Assembly (NCBI GenBank): GCA_963837355.1
Contig: CAWIMY010000007.1
Span: 434,001 to 498,000 of the forward strand
From: Aureispira sp963837355
GTDB lineage: Bacteria; Bacteroidota; Bacteroidia; Chitinophagales; Saprospiraceae
Direction of reading: 5' to 3'
DNA length: 64,000 nt
Part shown: positions 58,263 through 64,000 of the stretch, piece after piece
How positions within the stretch are numbered: the stretch's first letter is position 1
How the letters are laid out: every line of letters starts with the position of its first letter
Notes under the pieces: model-generated
Database searches by the model: none
Told to the model about the DNA's origin: nothing
What the model saw: only the letters and a program-made list of their open reading frames with translations
Made by a program: the position numbers and the translations under genes

Positions 58263-59558
58263 ATGAAAAAAAACCTCTCCCCAGCCCAACAAATTCAGTT
58301 TAAGCGTCAAGCGCTGGCTTGGGGGCAAGCTCAAGGATTGCCTTGCTGCTGCCTCGACAGCAACCAGCACTCCGAGGATGCCTACGGACGCTATGCCTTT
58401 ATGTTGGCAGTCGGTGCCGAGCGGCAATTGGAATTGAGGGAAACCGACTACGCTTTTGAACACTTGCGAGCGTTTGCAGAGGCAGAGAACGATTGGCTGT
58501 TTGGGTATTTGAGTTATGAATTGAAAAATGCGGTAGAGGACTTGGTATCAGCAAATAACGCCACCCAACAATTTCCCGTCCTGCACTTTTTTTCGCCTAG
58601 CTATTTGTTGCTGTTGGACAATAATGGGCAAGTGGCGATACATTCTAAAAAAGAATCAACAGAAGTACTTTGGCAAGCCATTCAAGCACAAATAATACCC
58701 AGTTCGCCTACTTGGCAAGCCATTGATTTGACCCCTCGCTTATCTAAAACCGCGTACTTAGAAACGATCCACGCCATTCAAGAACACATTGCAGCAGGTG
58801 ACGTATACGAGCTCAATTTTTGTCAAGAATTTTATGCAGAGAACTGCGACTTATCACCGCAAGCTACTTTTGAGCGGTTGAACAGCTTGGCGCAAACGCC
58901 TTTTGCCGCGTATTATCAGCAGACTCAATACCATTTGCTGTGCGGTAGTCCTGAACGCTATTTGTGCAAACGTGGGCAGCAACTTATTGCCCAGCCTATC
59001 AAAGGCACGATTCACCGAGGGGCAACACCCGAAGAAGATGCCGCGCTGCGCCAACAGTTGCGCCACAGCGCCAAAGACCAAGCAGAGAATGTAATGATTG
59101 TGGATTTGATGCGCAACGATTTGACGAAAGTTAGCGAGACGGGCAGTATTCAAGTGCCAGAGTTGTTTGGGATTTATAGTTTTGAACGGGTCTCTCAAAT
59201 GATTTCGACGGTCACTAGTCAGTTACAAGAAGGGCAGCACTGGACCGATGCGTTGCGGGCTACTTTTCCTATTGGCTCCATGACAGGCGCGCCCAAAGTC
59301 AGCAGTTTGCAGTTGATTGAGCAGTACGAAACTACCCAGCGCGGACTCTATGCGGGAGCGGTGGGTTATGTAACGCCTGAGGGCGATTTTGATTTTAATG
59401 TAGTGATTCGCTCCTTGCTGTACGATGCCGAGCGGCGGTATCTTTCTTGCCATGTAGGCGGCGCGATTGTATACGATTCAGATCCTGAGGCAGAGTATGC
59501 CGAGTGTTTGTTGAAGGCGCAAACCGTACTCGCTGCTCTAGGTGGACGCTTGCTATAA
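58263..59558 (+). CDS. pabB: aminodeoxychorismate synthase component I
   Basis: A 431-residue chorismate-utilising enzyme that converts chorismate to aminodeoxychorismate on the way to folate. Key motifs are 'GDVYELNFCQEFYAE', 'QPIKGTIHRGATPEEDAALR' (Lys in PIKGT as in PabB), 'QAENVMIVDLMRNDLTKVSE', 'TFPIGSMTGAPKVSSLQLIE' and 'RGLYAGAVGYVTPEGDFDFN'. PIKGT and the short N-terminal domain favour PabB over TrpE. No pabA or trp genes adjoin it. Confidence 0.9.
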   Translation: MKKNLSPAQQIQFKRQALAWGQAQGLPCCCLDSNQHSEDAYGRYAFMLAVGAERQLELRETDYAFEHLRAFAEAENDWLFGYLSYELKNAVEDLVSANNATQQFPVLHFFSPSYLLLLDNNGQVAIHSKKESTEVLWQAIQAQIIPSSPTWQAIDLTPRLSKTAYLETIHAIQEHIAAGDVYELNFCQEFYAENCDLSPQATFERLNSLAQTPFAAYYQQTQYHLLCGSPERYLCKRGQQLIAQPIKGTIHRGATPEEDAALRQQLRHSAKDQAENVMIVDLMRNDLTKVSETGSIQVPELFGIYSFERVSQMISTVTSQLQEGQHWTDALRATFPIGSMTGAPKVSSLQLIEQYETTQRGLYAGAVGYVTPEGDFDFNVVIRSLLYDAERRYLSCHVGGAIVYDSDPEAEYAECLLKAQTVLAALGGRLL

Positions 59559-59588
59559 GAGTTGATAGGGGAGTTTTTGAGGGGAGTT

Positions 59589-60854
59589 TTACTCCAACAA
59601 TGTTTTCAAAATTTGCTGCTGCATGCGCCCAGCTGCCGAGGAATAGCGCCAATTATTACTTTCCAAGACCGTCACATATTCTTGAAAAATACGCCCAATA
59701 CGCGAGTCGGGATAGTTGTTGGTAATAAACAAATAAGCCTTTTGGTATCCCTCCCTCAAAACACTGGTTTCGTTGTCAAAAGCAGGTACTTTAGGGCTGC
59801 CCTCTAGCAAAATATGGAGCTGCTGGCTCAAACGGCGCTTGCCCTCGCTTTGCCATTGAAAATCGGGGTAGGTGGCGACAAAATAGTTCCATGCCAAGAC
59901 CCAGCGTGCCAATTCCTTGGGGGGAATGGTCAGTTGTTCTTCTTGCCACCAAAAGTTGGGTTCCTCTAGTTGGTATTGATTCATAAAGGCCCGCATCGGC
60001 GTAGACATTTCCCGATAGAACACCCGATAGAGAAAATCCACATCTTCTACGATGATAACCTGCCCATTGCGCAAGCCAAAGTTAAACCCATTATTACTCA
60101 AGCGTGCCGTAAAGGCATCGCGTTGCATATAAACACGCTGGTAGCGCTGGATTTCGGTTTTTAGATCTTGATAACTAGACAAAGGTTGACGTTGTAAATT
60201 CTTCAAAATCTGATTGTAAAGCTTTCTAAATTCCGTGTAAGCGGCATCGTGGGTGCGGGTATTGTACCGATCAACGAACAGATTTTTGTAGCGAGAGAGG
60301 GCTAGTCCTACACTATTAACGTCCTCTTTGTTGAGTCCTTGTAGGTAGTTTCTGTATTGCTCAATTAAGCGGGTATTGACGATTTGTTGGGCTTCTTCTT
60401 TGAGGGCAGGTTGCTGCTGGTTTTGCTCCTCGGTTGCCGCTTCTAGCAGTGCCGCCGTTTCTTTTTTGGTAATCATTTTTTTGTTGGCGGGCTCGTCCAA
60501 GAATTCTACAAAAGCAGAATAAACCCAGCCTTCTTGCTCGTCAGGGGTAGCAATCTTATACCAATTGTTGTGGTATTCTTCTTGGTTATAAATAATGGCG
60601 GTGGTGAAATTCGTCGTGTCGTATAAGTATTCTACCAAACTGCCCTCTTGTAGAATGTTAATGACAGCCCCTTCTAAGTCAGGTGTTTGACGAATACGCA
60701 AACGGCGCGTTTTAGTCCGCATAAAAAGACGAGGAAGGGGCTCCACTAGCGTGGTATCAGTGGTTGCAACTGAAGGTTGGGTGGGCGACTCTTGGCAGGC
60801 GCTTAAGTGGAGCAACAAGAAAAGAGGCAAACCAGTAAAAAAGAAAAAACGCAT
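59589..60854 (-). CDS. SH3-like domain lipoprotein
   Basis: A 421-residue lipoprotein with signal 'LFLLLHLSACQESPT' (Cys about residue 20). Residues about 45-120 resemble a bacterial SH3 domain ('LRIRQTPDLEGAVINILQEG', 'WYKIATPDEQEGWVYSAFVE'). The remainder is helical and not assigned to a family; it includes Gln/Glu-rich and Tyr-rich segments. It is convergent with pabB (30 bases apart). The role is probably cell-envelope related. No operon partner. Confidence 0.75.
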   Translation of the reverse strand: MRFFFFTGLPLFLLLHLSACQESPTQPSVATTDTTLVEPLPRLFMRTKTRRLRIRQTPDLEGAVINILQEGSLVEYLYDTTNFTTAIIYNQEEYHNNWYKIATPDEQEGWVYSAFVEFLDEPANKKMITKKETAALLEAATEEQNQQQPALKEEAQQIVNTRLIEQYRNYLQGLNKEDVNSVGLALSRYKNLFVDRYNTRTHDAAYTEFRKLYNQILKNLQRQPLSSYQDLKTEIQRYQRVYMQRDAFTARLSNNGFNFGLRNGQVIIVEDVDFLYRVFYREMSTPMRAFMNQYQLEEPNFWWQEEQLTIPPKELARWVLAWNYFVATYPDFQWQSEGKRRLSQQLHILLEGSPKVPAFDNETSVLREGYQKAYLFITNNYPDSRIGRIFQEYVTVLESNNWRYSSAAGRMQQQILKTLLE

Positions 60855-61178
60855 ACGGTAGTTTTGTGGAGTGTGTGGGACAAAGGTACAAACTTAGATT
60901 AAAAAACGCCCTCCTATTAGGAGGGCAAGATAAAAGGCTCGACGCACAATTCCTTCTTTAAGATGCCTTAAAAGACCATTCTAGTTATAATACGGTCGAA
61001 AAAGTAGCGTAATAGGTCATTGGACAACCACGATTCGTTTCAGCGATTTCTCCTCCTTAGAAAAATTATTAGTCAACGTATAAAAATTCCTTGCAAAACT
61101 AAGCTGAATATCGTAACTTGTCAACGTACCAGTATCTTTTTTCGGACGCCGTGTAACGGTGCTAACAACAGCTAACTT
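60855..61178. other. intergenic region with a leftward-acting stem-loop
   Basis: About 324 bases. GCCCTCC-TATTA-GGAGGGC (60908-60926) has a T-run only on the reverse strand, so it could end leftward transcription. A 71-codon reverse ORF (61017-61232) overlaps the next gene and is not convincing. Confidence 0.45.
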
Positions 61179-62309
61179 ATGTCTTTCAAAAATCCACTGA
61201 CCATTCCCAAACTCAAAATGGTGAAGCCTCAAATGTACATCAAGACATTGACGGCTATTCTAAAAACGAAATTCAAAGACGGCGAAACTGTACCTTTCTC
61301 GTTGATTTTAAACCATATCTACAATGGATTTGACGAAAGTAAAAGCGAAAAGTTGCCGTTTTTCTTGTTGGGAGATCCTAGAGATGGCGAAACCAACTGG
61401 AAAAAATTCAGAGAAACACTGATCGACAACAACAAGAAGCAGAAAGAATTTATGTTGGTGGGTACCTGTACCCGTCAAGGCGATACGCTTGTATTGGACA
61501 TCAACAAAAGTAAAGGGGTCAATAAGTTGCCCAAGAAAACCAAAACGCGCTTGGAAGCGCTGTTGAAAAAAATCAATAAGAACCTAACCATTAGTACAAC
61601 AGGTGGAAGCGCTGATACCAGCGACGAAAACGAAGAAACCGACACAACAACAGGAGCCGACGCGGCTGCCGCAGTAGGAGCAGGTGCTGTAAGTGGTGGA
61701 AAGGAAGACAATAAAACAAATACAAAAGAAGACCGCAAAAGCGCCAAAAAAGACGCCGCTGTCAAAGAATTTAAAGAAGAAGGTCAAAAAGATGCCAAGG
61801 AACTCAGCGAATACTTCACCAAGTTACGGGAGTTGTTTCAAGGCAAGTTGAAAAAAGTAGCTAAGAATGTAGAGAAAGGAGCTACTACGCGCAACGACAT
61901 CAAGGACATCAAAGAGATTAACAAGGTCTATTCTAGTGCCATGAAAGTGTACAGAAAAACCTCTAAGCAGGTTAAAAAGACATTTGAAAAGGCTTACAAA
62001 GAGCTCGAAGCAGGTAAAGAAACCTTGTACAAATTGTCTCTAGCCACAAAGCAGAAAAGAAAAAGCTTGGCCGATCTAGCGGCGGATAACTATTACCAAC
62101 AGCGAGAAGGCCGTGCAGCGACCAAAGAAGAGGTCAACGCCATTCAAACATTGCTCAAAGAAACCTTGACCAACAACCGCAAAAACTTGCGTGCTCCTCA
62201 AGAAAAAGTATTAAAAGCCTTTTCTTTTGTACTCAAGCGTGTAGGCGTAGACAACTTCAACGTAGCCTATGTAGAAGAGGCGGTAGAGAAGAGCATTTTG
62301 GCGGCGTAG
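61179..62309 (+). CDS. lysine-rich protein of unknown function
   Basis: A 376-residue soluble, very basic protein. Residues about 1-130 look globular ('MYIKTLTAILKTKFKDGETV', 'LPFFLLGDPRDGETNWKKFR'). A low-complexity Thr/Asp/Glu/Ala/Gly linker occupies about 140-190. The C-terminal half is Lys/Glu-rich helix, probably coiled-coil ('EYFTKLRELFQGKLKKVAKN', 'YRKTSKQVKKTFEKAYKELE'). No family recognised. It stands alone with its own terminator. Confidence 0.7.
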   Translation: MSFKNPLTIPKLKMVKPQMYIKTLTAILKTKFKDGETVPFSLILNHIYNGFDESKSEKLPFFLLGDPRDGETNWKKFRETLIDNNKKQKEFMLVGTCTRQGDTLVLDINKSKGVNKLPKKTKTRLEALLKKINKNLTISTTGGSADTSDENEETDTTTGADAAAAVGAGAVSGGKEDNKTNTKEDRKSAKKDAAVKEFKEEGQKDAKELSEYFTKLRELFQGKLKKVAKNVEKGATTRNDIKDIKEINKVYSSAMKVYRKTSKQVKKTFEKAYKELEAGKETLYKLSLATKQKRKSLADLAADNYYQQREGRAATKEEVNAIQTLLKETLTNNRKNLRAPQEKVLKAFSFVLKRVGVDNFNVAYVEEAVEKSILAA

Positions 62310-62380
62310 CAAGCACAAGACTACAAGAAAATAGAGCACAAGCCCATCGAGCAAAATCGAGCTGGGCAGCCACAAAAAAA

Positions 62381-62410
62381 GCGTTCCGATATTATCGGAA
62401 CGCTTTTTTT
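62381..62410. terminator. bidirectional terminator carrying a PE-A-like palindrome
   Basis: GCGTTCCGATATTATCGGAACGC is a perfect long palindrome flanked by A- and T-runs. Its core TTCCGATATTATCGGAA differs by one base from the insert in toxin module 3. Confidence 0.9.
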
Positions 62411-62432
62411 GTTGTTTAACAACAAGAAGTAT

Positions 62433-63718
62433 TTATGCTACCACTGTTTTGGCTTCTCGCAATACCAATTGATCGCGGCCTGGGCCAACGGAAATGATAG
62501 AAAAAGGAACTCCTAAAGCCTCTTCCATTTCTTGCACATACTGTTGTAGTGGAGCAGGGAAGTCGGCAAACTGACGCGCTTTAGTGGTGTCAGTTTGCCA
62601 CCCTGGGTAAGTTTTGTAAACGGGCGTAGGGCAGTTATTAGAGAGATCGTAAGGCAATTCGTTGGTTTCACCTTCGTCCGTTTGGTAAGCCGTGGCGGCA
62701 CACAGTTCGTCAAATTGGTCTAAGACATCTACTTTTGTCATCACCAATTGGGTAACGCCATTGAGCATAATGGTATACTGTAATTGGGGCAAGTCGATCC
62801 AACCACAGCGTCTTGGTCGACCTGTTGTCGCGCCAAATTCTCCTCCTGCTTTGCGGATTCTCTCACCGACTTCGTTGTGTAGTTCAGTAGGGAAGGGCCA
62901 CCGCCAACGCGGGTACAATAGACCTTGGTAATGCCGATTACTTCGCCAATTTTTTGGGGAGCAATACCCAAGCCATTGCAAACACCTGCCGTAATGGTGC
63001 TAGAGGAAGTGACAAAAGGATAAGTGCCATAGTCAATATCAAGCATAGAACCTTGGGCACCCTCCGCCAAGATTTTTTTACCTGCTTTGAGGGCGTTGTT
63101 GATGAAGTAAGCTGAGTTGACAAATTTCAATTTGCGCAAGCGTTCTATGGAGACCATCCAAGTTGCTTCTTCCCCTGCTAGATCAAATTCTACAGTAGGA
63201 TAAGCGGTAGCCATCTGCAAGTGCGTGGCTTTCAATTTCTCATAGCGGGTCTGGAAATCACTAGCAAAAATATCGCCGATACGCAAGCCTTGGCGGGCAA
63301 TTTTATCGGTATAGGTAGGGCCAATGCCTTTGAGGGTAGAGCCAATTTTGTCGTCGCCTTTGGCGGCTTCCATTACGGCATCCAAAAATCGGTGCGAAGG
63401 CAAAATTAAGTGGGCTTTGCGCGCAATGTATAAGCGGCTCAAAAATTCTATGCCTGAGCTAGACAATTGGTCGATTTCTCGACAGAGGATTGTCGGATCA
63501 ATTACAACACCATTTCCGATCAAGTTGTCCACATTGGGACGAAAAATACCCGAAGGAATGGTGTGCAATACATATTTTTTGTCCTTTAAGTAGAGGGTAT
63601 GCCCTGCATTGGGGCCCCCTTGAAAACGCGCTACCAAGTCGTACTTAGCCGCAAGATAATCGACAATTTTACCTTTTCCTTCGTCTCCCCATTGCAAACC
63701 TAATAACACATCTACCAT
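62433..63718 (-). CDS. purA: adenylosuccinate synthetase; one apparent lost base
   Basis: PurA joins IMP and aspartate with GTP on the way to AMP. The N-terminal part shows the signature 'MVDVLLGLQWGDEGKGKIVD', 'GGPNAGHTLYLKDKKYVLH', 'GIGPTYTDKIARQGLRIGD' and 'LAEGAQGSMLDIDYGTYPFV'. At about 62896 the frame breaks. The read is 'TRVGGGPSLLNYT-', while one added T in CCTTCCC gives 'TRVGGGPFPTELHNEVGERI', the conserved sequence, continuing through 'GATTGRPRRCGWIDL' to the end at 62433. Corrected length 428 residues, normal. An essential purine gene, so a sequencing error is likely. Confidence 0.93.
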
Positions 63719-63875
63719 GTCTAATAGTGATTTTGATACTTTAATCAGTTAATATTTTTTTTCGTGTCAGATGCTCTGCTAGTTTTTAATAGAAGGCTTT
63801 ATTTTTTGAGCATTCATAACATTTTGAGCAACACGAATTAACAGCTTCATTAAATCAAGATGCCGCAAAAATACA

Positions 63876-63910
63876 AAAACACAACTACAAGACCTTGTTA
63901 GTTGTGTTTT
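63876..63910. terminator. terminator-like hairpin near the window end
   Basis: AAAACACAACTA pairs perfectly with TAGTTGTGTTTT around an 11-base loop, with A/T runs both sides. It lies upstream of purA, so it may end a leftward transcript from a gene beyond the window. Confidence 0.75.
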
Positions 63911-63963
63911 ATTTATGACTTTTTGGAAACCTTCCTGTTGATTGGGAAGGTTCGCTGTAAGGT

Positions 63964-63981
63964 AGCGTAATGCTTGCTAAC
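63964..63981. repeat. dispersed 18-bp imperfect palindrome (copy 3)
   Basis: AGCGTAATGCTTGCTAAC, matching copy 1 at 30183 at 15 of 18 positions. Confidence 0.4.
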
Positions 63982-64000
63982 TATCCTTACTTTCTTTTTC

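Noticed and set aside
61017..61232. 71-codon reverse ORF upstream of and overlapping the lysine-rich gene
   Set aside because: Overlaps a better supported gene start; no motif. The leftward hairpin at 60908 alone is not enough support.
1..64000. tRNA or rRNA genes
   Set aside because: No cloverleaf-like or conserved rRNA sequence was noticed in the intergenic regions; a covariance search would be needed to exclude them.

Overview
Organism. The window looks like a chromosome segment of a gliding or filamentous marine Bacteroidota, most likely a Saprospiria-type genome (Aureispira/Saprospira-like). The evidence is a giant surface protein ending in a gliding-motility (CHU_C-type) type IX secretion tail, a PorP/SprF protein and a PD40-OmpA protein directly downstream, DUF4270 and DUF4290 proteins beside glmS, and TAnnTTTG-like -7 promoter elements. 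The genus is inference. All family calls were made by eye.

Layout. 0-9 kb: the edge of an RloA/RloB-type (AbiL-like) phage-defence pair, an acyltransferase remnant, then housekeeping genes (MOSC protein, fatty acid desaturase, gpsA, VWA protein, CDGSH protein, DCC-family oxidoreductase, rmuC). 9.3-13.6 kb: an exported TPR-CHAT protein and an OmpA-domain partner, 3 bp apart. 14.0-30.1 kb: a ~4140-residue adhesin (DUF11-like repeats, 22 Ig-like repeats, 11 strictly alternating A/B repeats, CHU_C tail) with PorP/SprF and PD40-OmpA proteins. 30.3-41.3 kb: a polymorphic toxin locus. 41.6-44.6 kb: a prokaryotic glutamate-receptor-type K+ channel and a second DUF4157 protein with a papain-like C-terminal region. 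44.7-64 kb: core metabolism (polyprenyl synthase, suhB-like, ppa, SNF2 helicase, panC, a GlgA N-domain protein, DUF4270, glmS, DUF4290, pabB, SH3 lipoprotein, a lysine-rich unknown, purA).

Main system. At 30.3 kb a ~1500-residue DUF4157-family carrier ends in a variable toxin tip and is followed by a presumed immunity gene. Behind it lie orphan modules. Each carries a piece of the carrier's pre-toxin linker, some nearly identical to the carrier at DNA level, then in most cases a different AT-rich toxin tip, an immunity candidate and a strong terminator. Two modules encode related tips (sharing a D..H.GG.WK and KETR.GT signature) with unrelated-looking immunity proteins. Further decayed pieces follow. 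This is the layout of a toxin-tip switching array, here attached to a DUF4157 carrier, a domain known from extracellular contractile injection system (eCIS) cargo. Short palindromic elements sit inside the orphan linkers, and in one module they are read through in frame.

Sequence quality. Single-base frame breaks occur in the adhesin (3), the DUF4157 carrier (2), glmS (1) and purA (1). Because glmS and purA are normally essential, base-call or assembly errors are the best explanation. I therefore annotate these as single genes, and broken orphan modules should be read with the same caution.
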